Part shown: one piece after another, positions 1-5,793 of the stretch | Layout: every line of letters starts with the position of its first letter | Numbering within the stretch: position 1 is the first letter of the stretch | NCBI GenBank assembly: GCA_902826945.1 | Contig: CADEGS010000046.1 | Coordinates: 1 to 13,993, forward strand | Source: an uncultured bacterium | GTDB taxonomy: Bacteria; Planctomycetota; UBA1135; GCA-002686595 | Direction: 5' to 3' | Length of the DNA stretch: 13,993 nucleotides | Made by a program: the position numbers and the translations under genes | Notes under the pieces: model-generated | What the model was told of the DNA's origin: nothing | The model's input: the letters and a program-made list of their open reading frames with translations, nothing else | Database searches by the model: none

Positions 1-850
1 CGGCGTTGGTAACTACCAATGGCGCATCAGCTGGGACATGGGATCGGGCGCCAGCCTGTCCACGTCGAGCTTCGACCTCGAAGATGCCTACGTCATGTGG
101 GAGTGCGAGGAGTACTTCACCACGACGGCTGGCAACTACAAGATGCGCGTGCTGATGAGCGACGCGGTCGACCCGGAGAAGCAACTCTTCATCGACCGTA
201 CGGCCCTCGGCTCGGCATTCGACTTCTGGCAACCCGGCGTGGCCGTTCACGGCTCGCAGGATCTCTTCCACTGGTACGCAGGTCTCCAGAACAGCAGCGA
301 CGGCCAGGAAAGCGGCCACCGCTACTACGTGCGCGCCGAGTACGACTTCGGTACCGGCTCGGGCATGTACGAGGGAGCCCTGGGTTCCAACGACGATTTC
401 AATGCCACCATCGGCGGCGTCTTCTACAGCGACGACGACGTCTCTGGCGACGGGTCGATGTACGCGGTCGACGGCCGCGGATCCGCTGGCCCGTTCGGCT
501 TCGGCGGCGAGATCGCGTTCGTGGACGAGGACCTCGGCAACACGCTTGTGACCGGCTCCGACTTCAGCCGGCTCAACAACTCCTCGCTTTCCTTCGGGTC
601 CTTCGCCGACCAGGACGACACGTCGCCCTACGGCGTCTTCCTGAGCTACCTGCTGAACGATGAGTTCGAGGCCGGCGTGCGTTACGACGACCTCGACAAC
701 TTCGACGAAGAAAGCATCATCAGCGTCGTGCTCAACTGGTACCGCTCGGGCCACAACGCCAAGTGGCAAGCCCAGTGGTCCGATGTCGACAGCGACGGCG
801 ACGACGGCTCGATCTTCCAGGTCGGCTTCGTGGTCGGCTCGACCCGCTGA
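1..850 (+). CDS. Porin-like outer-membrane beta-barrel protein, 3' part
   Basis: The reading frame is open from the first complete codon (base 2) to TGA at 848-850, so the start lies outside the window; an ATG at 38 is internal, since the codons before it continue the same protein style. About 282 residues are visible. They show alternating polar/aromatic strand-like stretches, many Asp, Gly, Ser and Tyr, few Cys, and segments such as FDLEDAYVMWE and RYYVRAEYDF typical of porin barrels of the OprO/OprP (phosphate-selective) type. This implies an outer-membrane pore; the substrate cannot be told. The C-terminus ends in GFVVGSTR rather than the usual terminal Phe. The gene is visibly less GC-rich than the rest of the window, which may reflect high expression or its acidic composition. 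It stands alone and is followed by a hairpin terminator. The barrel call is fairly sure, the family name less so. Confidence 0.65.
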   Translation, partial: GVGNYQWRISWDMGSGASLSTSSFDLEDAYVMWECEEYFTTTAGNYKMRVLMSDAVDPEKQLFIDRTALGSAFDFWQPGVAVHGSQDLFHWYAGLQNSSDGQESGHRYYVRAEYDFGTGSGMYEGALGSNDDFNATIGGVFYSDDDVSGDGSMYAVDGRGSAGPFGFGGEIAFVDEDLGNTLVTGSDFSRLNNSSLSFGSFADQDDTSPYGVFLSYLLNDEFEAGVRYDDLDNFDEESIISVVLNWYRSGHNAKWQAQWSDVDSDGDDGSIFQVGFVVGSTR

Positions 851-932
851 GAACGAGAAGGCGCACCTTCGCCGCGCGAGCCGCGACGGAGGGAGCGGCC
901 ACTGGGGTCCGGCGAGTCCGAGCCCATAGCAC

Positions 933-968
933 AGAAAGCCCCGCGCGCGCCGTGGGGCTTTCTAGCTT
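933..968 (+). terminator. Rho-independent-type terminator after the porin gene
   Basis: A perfect 10-base inverted repeat (AGAAAGCCCC at 933-942, GGGGCTTTCT at 954-963) encloses an 11-base GC-rich loop and is followed by a short T-containing tail (AGCTTT). It lies 82 bases after the porin stop codon and points the same way. The A/T-rich stem ends give U-rich 3' sequence on the plus strand. Confidence 0.8.
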
Positions 969-971
969 TAA

Positions 972-1010
972 CCGCCCCCGCGCAGGAGCCGCCAGCGGGG
1001 GCGCGGCGGT
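972..1010 (+). other. GC-rich hairpin in the leader of the DUF1499 gene
   Basis: CGCCCCCGC at 973-981 is perfectly complementary to GCGGGGGCG at 995-1003, with a 13-base loop. An alternative pairing of ACCGCC (971-976) with GGCGGT (1005-1010) is also possible. It has no T-tract, so it is not an obvious terminator. It sits about 40 bases before the next start codon and could affect its expression, or be chance in GC-rich DNA. Confidence 0.35.
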
Positions 1011-1044
1011 TGACCGCGAGGACGCCCTGCCCCACCGTGGCGGC

Positions 1045-1521
1045 ATGAAAGCCTGGGTGCTCTTCCTGCTCGTGCTCGTGCCCGTGCTCGCCTGCGGCGG
1101 GCTCGTCTTCCTCGCCCAGCAGAGCGCCCGCCGGGTCCCCGCGGCGGGCCTGCTCGAGGGCCGGCTGCGCCCGCTCTCCTCGTCCCCCAACGGCGTGTGC
1201 AGCGAGGAGGGCACGCGCGAAGGCGCGCGCGTGGAGCCGCTCCCGTTCCAGGGCACCCCCGCGGCGGCCCAGGCGGCGCTGCTCGCGCTGCTCGCGGCCG
1301 AGCCCCGGGCCAGCCTCGCGAGCGTGGCGGAGGGCTACGTCCACGCCGTCTTCGTCTCCCCCCTGTTCCGCTTCCGCGACGACGTGGAGTTCCGCATCGA
1401 CCCCGAGGCGGGCTGCATCCACGTGCGCTCGGCCGCGCGCGTCGGCCACTCGGACCTGGGCGCCAACAAGAAGCGCGTCGAGGACTTGCGCGCCCGCTGG
1501 ACCGGCTCCGCGCCGCGCTGA
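1045..1521 (+). CDS. DUF1499 family protein, membrane-anchored or secreted
   Basis: The protein has 158 residues from ATG 1045; the frame is open further upstream, but this ATG begins a typical N-terminal hydrophobic segment (residues 4-24) and matches the family's length. Residues 46-58 (SSPNGVCSEEG) and the C-terminal block with FRFRDDVEF (108-116), IHVRSAARVGHSDLG (125-139) and NKKRVEDLR (141-149) are the hallmark conserved parts of DUF1499. VLAC at residues 14-17 is a poor lipobox, so a lipoprotein is possible but a simple membrane anchor is as likely. The function of DUF1499 is unknown. The gene is monocistronic: a terminator precedes it and the next gene is convergent. No strong Shine-Dalgarno is seen. 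The family call is secure; localisation is inferred. Confidence 0.85.
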   Translation: MKAWVLFLLVLVPVLACGGLVFLAQQSARRVPAAGLLEGRLRPLSSSPNGVCSEEGTREGARVEPLPFQGTPAAAQAALLALLAAEPRASLASVAEGYVHAVFVSPLFRFRDDVEFRIDPEAGCIHVRSAARVGHSDLGANKKRVEDLRARWTGSAPR

Positions 1522-1560
1522 GGTCCCTGGATCCGTCGCGACCCGAGCGGCTCCCGTCCC

Positions 1561-1620
1561 CACGTTCTTTCTTACTCCGCGCCCTCCGTTCCCCTCCGCG
1601 TTCTGCGCGTCTCTCTCTTC
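1561..1620. repeat. Imperfect ~10-base tandem repeat, purine-rich on the minus strand
   Basis: Read on the minus strand, this stretch runs as degenerate units such as ACGCGCAGAA, CGCGGAGGGG, AACGGAGGGC and GCGGAGTAAG, flanked by GA-rich sequence. The unit is roughly a GCGGAG/GCAGA core every 10 bases. It lies in the convergent gap (1522-1643) between the DUF1499 and zinc-ribbon genes, and I see no gene or clear terminator hairpin there. Similar GCAGAG-type degenerate repeats occur between genes in several environmental phyla (from memory). Confidence 0.45.
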
Positions 1621-1643
1621 CTGAAGATCCCCTTCCCCCAGGC

Positions 1644-2153
1644 TCAGTGCTCCGGATCGGGCGCGTCGGCCGTCCCCCCGGGCCGCATCGGCCTGCCCAT
1701 CACCGCCTTCGCGCCGTAGCGCAGGCGCTCCTCGATCTCGCGGTCGAAGGCCGGGTGGCGCGGCTGCTGCGGGAAGCCCCTGTGCCGGGCGCCGCACAGG
1801 TAGCACACGACCACCCGGGGGGCGAAGCGGTAGAGGATCGCGTCCAGGAGCGCCGCCGCGAACAGGCTGGCATAGTGCGTGGCGGGCGCCGCGACCGCCG
1901 CCGCCACGACGATCGCGAGCCCCAGCGGGCGCGGGAAGTCGCGCTGGGTGTAGAGCTCGGGATGCCCGCAGGCGAGGCAGCCCTGCAGGCCGCCCTCGGC
2001 GCTGGCATGCTCGCGCCGGAGCTCGTTGCCGCCGGCCGCCCGCCAGCTCTCGGCCAGGAGCGCGAGCGTCGGCGCGCGCGCCCGGCAGCGCTCGCCCGAC
2101 GCGCCGACCCGCTCGAGCCCGAGCTCTCCGCCGCCCGAGGCCTTGGCCCTCAG
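1644..2153 (-). CDS. Zinc-ribbon membrane protein of unknown function, start uncertain
   Basis: The reliable part is the C-terminal ~115 residues. It has a CxxC pair (GCLACGHPELYTQRDF), one or two hydrophobic segments (about residues 77-108 from the start given), a second pair in VCYLCGARHRGF, then an amphipathic HPAFDREIEERLRYG tail. Four Cys in two knuckles suggest a zinc or other metal site split by membrane segments. I know no named function. No ATG, GTG or TTG is in frame between the preceding gene and the first CxxC. I place the start at CTG 2153-2151, which overlaps the preceding gene's TGA as CTGA, giving 169 residues; a CTG at 1985-1983, just before the first CxxC, is another option. 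A frameshift joining it to the membrane protein cannot be excluded. It is probably co-transcribed with that gene. Confidence 0.55.
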   Translation of the reverse strand: MRAKASGGGELGLERVGASGERCRARAPTLALLAESWRAAGGNELRREHASAEGGLQGCLACGHPELYTQRDFPRPLGLAIVVAAAVAAPATHYASLFAAALLDAILYRFAPRVVVCYLCGARHRGFPQQPRHPAFDREIEERLRYGAKAVMGRPMRPGGTADAPDPEH

Positions 2154-2932
2154 AGCGGGAGCCCGTAGGAGCCCTGCAGCGACACGGACACCGCCGTGCC
2201 GATCAGGACCAGGACCGTCGACGCGTACAGGATGCCGGTGGCGGAGCGCGTGTTCTGGAAGCGCAGGGAGCTCGCCGCCATGGCGGCGAACAGGAGCGGC
2301 AGGAGCAGGCCGACCGCGACCCGCGTCCCCAGGTGCAGCATGCCCATCGAGCTCGCGAGCGGCGCTTCCGACTGCGCGAGCAGGCCGCGGAAGGCGAGGC
2401 AGGTCGCGACCAGGAGGCCGAGGGAGAGCAGCATGCAGGCCACCGTGACGCGGTTCAGCCGCTGCAGGTGGCGCACGGCGAGGTTGGGGACCGTCAGGTA
2501 CCAGTGCCCGAGCACCATCGCCACGACCACGCTGCCCGCCACCGAGCCGGTGGCGAGGGCGCTGGAGCCCGCCAGGCACCATGCGCCGAGGCCGCGCTCG
2601 ACGATCGCCTCGGGCAGCGCGAGCACCACCGCCGCCGCCGTCCCCGCCAGGGCCACGCCCAGGGCGGCCGCCCAGCGCGCGCCGCGGACCGGGCCGGAGT
2701 AGAGCGGCCAGGCGAGCACCGCCAGCCCGCTCGCCAGGGCAACCGGCGAGGACCAGGCGAGCTCGCCGCTCTGCAGCGGAACGCCCACGCCGACCAGGAT
2801 CGGCACGAGCGCCAGCGTGCCCATCAAGCGGTAGAAGAGCGCGCCGACCGGAGCGCGCGGGACGAAGGCCAGCGCGAGCAGCACGCCGAAGGCGAGCTCG
2901 AGGGCGAACTGGGTTCCGAGCGCGTTCCACAC
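2150..2932 (-). CDS. Polytopic inner-membrane protein of unknown function
   Basis: The protein has 260 residues from GTG 2932-2930. A longer in-frame start at 3046 would add an Arg-rich, non-membrane stretch and read through the promoter-like box, so I reject it. About seven or eight hydrophobic segments are visible (near residues 9-26, 37-52, 62-79, 88-106, 120-140, 162-181, 194-213 and 231-251). The central LGHWYLTVPNLAVRHLQRLN (141-160) and the C-terminal RSATGILYASTVLVLIG look like family-specific conserved motifs, and the His there could bind a cofactor or metal, but I cannot name the family. It is first in a probable two-gene unit with the zinc-ribbon protein and is divergent from the SDR gene. 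Coding is well supported by composition and membrane pattern; function is unknown. Confidence 0.7.
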   Translation of the reverse strand: MWNALGTQFALELAFGVLLALAFVPRAPVGALFYRLMGTLALVPILVGVGVPLQSGELAWSSPVALASGLAVLAWPLYSGPVRGARWAAALGVALAGTAAAVVLALPEAIVERGLGAWCLAGSSALATGSVAGSVVVAMVLGHWYLTVPNLAVRHLQRLNRVTVACMLLSLGLLVATCLAFRGLLAQSEAPLASSMGMLHLGTRVAVGLLLPLLFAAMAASSLRFQNTRSATGILYASTVLVLIGTAVSVSLQGSYGLPL

Positions 2933-2942
2933 GACCGGGCAG

Positions 2943-2948
2943 ATTCTA
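2943..2948 (-). promoter_or_regulatory. -10 box TAGAAT for the membrane-protein gene
   Basis: TAGAAT on the minus strand lies 10 bases before the GTG start, so transcription would begin only about three bases before the start codon, giving a nearly leaderless mRNA. No good -35 box is seen. No Shine-Dalgarno precedes the GTG, which fits. Confidence 0.55.
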
Positions 2949-3109
2949 GCGGGGCTCCGCCCGGGCCCGACCCGCGCTTGGCTGTTTGCGAAAGGGCACG
3001 GGGCGCGGCGCCGCCCGATGCCTCGCGAGCGGTTCCGCCGGACCACTCCCGCGTGCCGAGGAGCACGCGCCCCCCGAGTCCTGCGAGAGACCGACGCCGC
3101 CGGCCGCCC

Positions 3110-3115
3110 TAAGCT
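3110..3115 (+). promoter_or_regulatory. -10-like box TAAGCT for the SDR gene
   Basis: TAAGCT is the only AT-rich hexamer in a long GC-rich stretch and ends 8 bases before the ATG, matching the other -10 boxes of this window in position. No -35 is evident. The mRNA would be leaderless or nearly so. Confidence 0.45.
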
Positions 3116-3123
3116 GGGCGGCG

Positions 3124-3831
3124 ATGGAGCCCGTGCGCATCCTGGTCACCGGCGGCGGGCGCGGCATCGGCCGCGCCATCGCCCTGCGCTTCGCGACCGA
3201 GGGCGCGCGCGTGGTCGTCGCCGCGCGCACGCAGTCGGAGCTCGCGGCGGTCGCCGCCGAGGCCGAGGCGCGCGGCGCGCGCGGGCTGGCGCTCTCGATG
3301 GACGTCACCGACCTCGCCTCGGTCGAGGGAGCGGTCGCCCGCGCGCTGGACTTCACCGAGGGCGTGCTCGACGTCCTGGTGAACAACGCCGGCGTCTTCG
3401 ACATCCGGCCCTTCGGCGCGCTGTCGCCCGCCACCTGGTACCGCCACGTCGCGGTGAACCTGCATGGTCCTTTCCACGTGACCTGGCTCACCCTGAAGGG
3501 CCTGGAGCGCAGCGCGCGCGCCCACGTGTTCAACATCTCGTCGATCGCCGGCCTGCGCGGCTTCCCGGGGAACACCGCCTACTGCGCGACGAAGTACGGG
3601 CTGCGCGGCTTCGGCGACGCGCTGCGCCTGGACCTGGCCGAAAGCGGCATCCGGGTCTCGACGGTCTACCCGGGCGGGACGGACACGCGCATCTTCGACG
3701 GCGTGCCGGGGGAGTGGGACCGCTCGCGCATGAACCGTCCCGAGGACGTGGCCGAGGTGCTGTGGAGCGCCTACGCCACGCCGGCGACGGTGTGCGTCGA
3801 CGATCTGCAGGTCCCGCCGCCCGAGCGCTGA
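3124..3831 (+). CDS. Short-chain dehydrogenase/reductase (possible sepiapterin-type reductase)
   Basis: This is a 235-residue NAD(P)-dependent oxidoreductase of the classical SDR fold. The dinucleotide motif TGGGRGIG is at 9-16, NNAG at 87-90, and the catalytic Ser140, Tyr153 and Lys157 (YxxxK) are all present, followed by YPGGTDT at 182-188. ATG 3124 is right for the family: the first beta strand begins at once. The C-terminal MNRPEDVAEVLWSAYATP (203-220) has the same layout as I recall for the Chlorobium sepiapterin reductase, but many other SDRs share it. It is convergent with folE (13-base gap) and near the PTPS/QueD gene, so a role in reducing a pterin side chain is an attractive inference. 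A generic ketone or 3-oxoacyl reductase is the alternative. The fold is certain; the substrate is not. Confidence 0.9.
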   Translation: MEPVRILVTGGGRGIGRAIALRFATEGARVVVAARTQSELAAVAAEAEARGARGLALSMDVTDLASVEGAVARALDFTEGVLDVLVNNAGVFDIRPFGALSPATWYRHVAVNLHGPFHVTWLTLKGLERSARAHVFNISSIAGLRGFPGNTAYCATKYGLRGFGDALRLDLAESGIRVSTVYPGGTDTRIFDGVPGEWDRSRMNRPEDVAEVLWSAYATPATVCVDDLQVPPPER

Positions 3832-3850
3832 GCGTGGCGCGCCCTCAGCG
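3826..3850. terminator. Hairpin carrying the stop codons of SDR and folE
   Basis: CGCTGAG (3826-3832) pairs with CTCAGCG (3844-3850) around an 11-base loop. The TGA of the SDR gene lies in one arm and the stop of the convergent folE in the other. There is no T-tract, so it may act as a weak bidirectional terminator or an mRNA end-protecting hairpin. Confidence 0.4.
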
Positions 3851-4468
3851 GCCCAGGTTGCGCACCAGGCCCAGGAACTCGTTGCGCGTCTTCGAGTCGT
3901 TGCGGAAGGAACCCAGGAGGCACGAGGTCATCGCGGACGAGTTCTGCTTCTGCACGCCGCGCATCATCATGCACAGGTGCGCGGCGTGGGCGACCACGCC
4001 GACGCCCTTGGGCGCCAGGATCTCGTCCAGCGCCTGGGCGATCTGCTGCGTCATGCGCTCCTGCACCTGCAGCCGGCGCGCGAAGACGTCCACGATGCGC
4101 GGGATCTTGGAGAGCCCGATGATCTTGCCGTCGGGGATGTAGGCCACGTGCACACGGCCGTAGAAGGGCAAGAGGTGGTGCTCGCACAGGCTGTAGAACT
4201 CGACGTCCTTGACCAGCACCATCTCGGAGCAGTCCTCCTCGAAGACGCCCTGGCCGACGACCTCGGCGGCGGTCTGGTGGTAACCCTGGGTCAGCTCGGC
4301 CAGGCTGCGCGCGACGCGCTCGGGCGTGCGCGCCAGCCCCTCGCGGCGCGCGTCCTCGCCGAGCGTGCCGAGCAGCTCGCGGATCAGCTCGGGGACGCGG
4401 GCGAGGGCCCCAGGTACTCCACGGAGTTGCTCTTGCTCTCGAACAGGCGAATCCGGTGTAGGCGGCAT
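3845..4468 (-). CDS. folE: GTP cyclohydrolase I (FolE, type IA)
   Basis: It converts GTP to 7,8-dihydroneopterin triphosphate, the entry to folate, queuosine and tetrahydropterin pathways; a soluble decamer in known members. There are 207 residues from ATG 4468. TPERVARSL is at 48-56. The zinc ligands are Cys95 and His98 in [10 protein letters not shown] and Cys166 in [22 protein letters not shown] (111-124) and the C-terminal TRNEFL are also typical. A longer start at 4507 is possible, but 4468 already gives more than the conserved domain. The start lies inside the preceding PTPS/QueD gene (85-base overlap, different frame), so translational coupling is likely; AAGG lies immediately before the ATG, closer than a normal Shine-Dalgarno. 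The first ~20 residues are encoded opposite conserved PTPS/QueD codons and are probably not functional. Confidence 0.96.
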   Translation of the reverse strand: MPPTPDSPVREQEQLRGVPGALARVPELIRELLGTLGEDARREGLARTPERVARSLAELTQGYHQTAAEVVGQGVFEEDCSEMVLVKDVEFYSLCEHHLLPFYGRVHVAYIPDGKIIGLSKIPRIVDVFARRLQVQERMTQQIAQALDEILAPKGVGVVAHAAHLCMMMRGVQKQNSSAMTSCLLGSFRNDSKTRNEFLGLVRNLGR

Positions 4469-4824
4469 CCTTCGAAGCGCTCGACTTCCGGGGCGATCCG
4501 CTGCCACAGGGCGACGGCGACGTTCTCCGCCGTCGGGATCACGCCTTCGAGGAACGCCACGTCGTGGTTGAGGTGCTTGTGGTCGACGGCCGGCAGGACC
4601 TTCTCCCGCAGGATCGCCATCAGGTCGGTCAGGTTCATCACCATGCCCGTGCGCGGCTGCACGCGGCCGCGCACGGTGACCTCGAGCTCGTAGTTGTGGC
4701 CGTGGTGGTCGTAGCAGGGTCCGTAGAGCCGGCGGTTCTCCGCGTCGGAGAGCTCCGGGCTCTGCAGGCGGTGGGCGGCGCTGAACTCCTCGCGGCGCGT
4801 GATCTCGACGAAGGGCTGGCCCAT
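4384..4824 (-). CDS. queD: 6-pyruvoyl-/6-carboxy-tetrahydropterin synthase (PTPS/QueD family)
   Basis: It acts on dihydroneopterin triphosphate, the FolE product, making 6-carboxy-tetrahydropterin (queuosine route) or 6-pyruvoyl-tetrahydropterin (biopterin route). There are 146 residues from ATG 4824, where the conserved domain begins at once. Zinc ligands are His18 (FSAAHRL), His41 and His43 (HGHNY). The nucleophile is Cys37 with CxxxHGH spacing as in QueD. Asp81-His82 (DHKHLN) and Glu129 (RLFES) complete the catalytic set. Several stretches ([21 protein letters not shown]) recall eukaryotic PTPS more than E. coli QueD, so the product is open. It is first in a two-gene unit with folE, whose start it overlaps, and is divergent from the ferredoxin gene. 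The symbol is used for the family; true PTPS activity is a real alternative. Confidence 0.9.
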   Translation of the reverse strand: MGQPFVEITRREEFSAAHRLQSPELSDAENRRLYGPCYDHHGHNYELEVTVRGRVQPRTGMVMNLTDLMAILREKVLPAVDHKHLNHDVAFLEGVIPTAENVAVALWQRIAPEVERFEGCRLHRIRLFESKSNSVEYLGPSPASPS

Positions 4825-4888
4825 CGGGGGGAGCGGGAAAGGCGTGCGTGCGGCGGGAGGTCGGGCGCGGGAAGGGACGCTCGGGCCC

Positions 4889-4894
4889 AGGCTA
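4889..4894 (-). promoter_or_regulatory. -10-like box TAGCCT for the PTPS/QueD-folE unit
   Basis: TAGCCT on the minus strand lies 64 bases before the ATG in an otherwise nearly T/A-free leader. It is back to back with the ferredoxin box about 50 bases away, giving a divergent promoter region. No -35 is recognisable. There is no clear Shine-Dalgarno. Confidence 0.35.
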
Positions 4895-4942
4895 GCGCGC
4901 GGCTCCACGGCCCACCACCGGGCCGGCGCGGCGGCGGCCGGA

Positions 4943-4948
4943 TAGAAT
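4943..4948 (+). promoter_or_regulatory. -10 box TAGAAT for the ferredoxin gene
   Basis: GATAGAAT stands out in GC-rich DNA and is identical in its core to the box before the membrane-protein gene. It lies 69 bases before the GTG, so this mRNA would carry a leader of about 60 bases, unlike the near-leaderless genes. Confidence 0.5.
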
Positions 4949-5017
4949 CTCCTCGCGCGCCTCGTCTCCCGTGCCTGCCGGCGCCGAACGAGCCCCTGGC
5001 CGCGCGCCCCCCGAGCC

Positions 5018-5233
5018 GTGATCCGCCGCGTCTGGATCGAAGAGGGCTGCATCTCCTGCAACCTGTGCGAAGACCTCGTCCCCGAGGTCTTCGAGGTGTT
5101 GCCCGGCGACACCTGCCGCCCCACGAAGGGCCACGCGCGCCACCTGCGCGGCGAGCCGGAGATGGAGGCGCGCCTGCGCGAGGCGGCCGAGTCCTGCCCG
5201 GTCGAGGTGATCCAGCTCGAAGAGCGCCCCTGA
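5018..5233 (+). CDS. Single-cluster [4Fe-4S] ferredoxin
   Basis: This is a 71-residue acidic electron carrier. GCISCNLC (residues 11-18) supplies three Cys in CxxCxxC spacing, followed by PEVFEV, and the fourth Cys is in AESCPVEVI (58-66); this is the pattern of one-cluster bacterial ferredoxins, with all four ligands present. GTG 5018 is the only start that fits, since the conserved domain begins within ten residues. It is divergent from the PTPS/QueD-folE unit. The next gene is 87 bases downstream, with its own Shine-Dalgarno. The partner enzyme is unknown; a radical-SAM enzyme or monooxygenase elsewhere is possible. Family call secure, role unknown. Confidence 0.9.
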   Translation: MIRRVWIEEGCISCNLCEDLVPEVFEVLPGDTCRPTKGHARHLRGEPEMEARLREAAESCPVEVIQLEERP

Positions 5234-5320
5234 GCGCGCGCGCCCGGGCCCCCGGGGGGCTCGAAAAAGGATCTTCGCAAGGGCTCCCCCCTGGCCTACA
5301 GGGAGCGGGAGGCAAACCCG

Positions 5321-5656
5321 ATGGACGCGAAGCACTACGACCAACGCCGCGCGCAGAGCCTGCTCCCGCTGCTCGGCGCGATCGGCCGCGAGATCCAGGA
5401 ACGGGCCGAGACCCTCGCCGCGCTCGAGGCGGCGATCGAGCGCCTCGAGGAGACCGGCGGCGCGCGCGAGGAGCTGCACCGCATGGAGGCCGAGGCCGCC
5501 ACGCACCGGCGCGGCCTGCGCCTCGCCAAGGTCGAGCTCGAGCGGCTGGGCTGCTCGGTGGTCGGCATGGCACCCCTCACCTTCCGCATTCCCGGCAGAG
5601 TGGGCGAAGCGAAACACAGCTTCGTATGGCAGACCGGGGATCCGGTCCTCCGCTAG
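5321..5656 (+). CDS. DUF2203-like small coiled-coil protein
   Basis: The protein has 111 residues and no Cys pair or membrane segment. Residues 7-20 (DQRRAQSLLPLLGA) match the A-x-x-LLPLL start of DUF2203 proteins. Residues 22-76 are charged and helical, likely a coiled-coil hairpin. The end, GCSVVGMAPLTFRIPG then FVWQTGDPVL, fits the family's GC-x-V...F-x-W-x-x-GE closing strand pattern. ATG 5321 has a good Shine-Dalgarno (GGGAGCGGGAGG, about 8 bases upstream), one of the few in the window. The function of DUF2203 is unknown. Two terminator hairpins follow, so it ends its transcript; it might be co-transcribed with the ferredoxin. Family assignment is from motif memory and moderately sure. 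Confidence 0.7.
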   Translation: MDAKHYDQRRAQSLLPLLGAIGREIQERAETLAALEAAIERLEETGGAREELHRMEAEAATHRRGLRLAKVELERLGCSVVGMAPLTFRIPGRVGEAKHSFVWQTGDPVLR

Positions 5657-5666
5657 GAGCGACCGG

Positions 5667-5697
5667 GCCCGGCGACACGCACCTTCGCCGGGCTTTT
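5667..5697 (+). terminator. Rho-independent terminator after the DUF2203-like gene
   Basis: GCCCGGCGA (5667-5675) and TCGCCGGGC (5685-5693) form a perfect 9-base stem with a 9-base loop, followed directly by TTTT. Confidence 0.85.
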
Positions 5698-5698
5698 C

Positions 5699-5740
5699 GG
5701 GGCCCTCGCTCAGGTGGCTGGCGAGGGCCCCCTTTCTTTT
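5699..5740 (+). terminator. Second, tandem rho-independent terminator
   Basis: GGGGCCCTCGC (5699-5709) and GCGAGGGCCCC (5721-5731) form a perfect 11-base stem with an 11-base loop, followed by CTTTCTTTT. It comes two bases after the first terminator's T-tract and insulates the S41 protease promoter from upstream transcription. Confidence 0.9.
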
Positions 5741-5781
5741 CCCGCCCGCGCGCTGCGGAGCGCGTTCGCGCCCGGCCCTCG

Positions 5782-5787
5782 TATCCT
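5782..5787 (+). promoter_or_regulatory. -10 box TATCCT for the S41 protease-tsaD unit
   Basis: TATCCT ends 6 bases before the ATG at 5794, so transcription should begin at or next to the start codon: a leaderless mRNA. There is no Shine-Dalgarno and no clear -35. The sequence after the box (GGTGCG) resembles that after the larB and helicase boxes. Confidence 0.6.
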
Positions 5788-5793
5788 GGTGCG

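Noticed and set aside
963..968. TAGCTT as a -10 box for the DUF1499 gene
   Set aside because: It is part of the porin terminator tail and 76 bases from the start; the match may be incidental, so I did not list it as a promoter.
2154..2930. Upstream extension of the zinc-ribbon frame to a GTG at 2930 (428 residues in all)
   Set aside because: The extension is Arg/Gly/Pro-rich and out of frame with the clearly coding membrane protein; only the C-terminal part looks like a protein.
4564..5793. N-terminal extension of the S41 protease frame back to 4564
   Set aside because: It runs through the ferredoxin and DUF2203-like genes and two terminators; ATG 5794 next to a -10 box and a membrane anchor is the sensible start.
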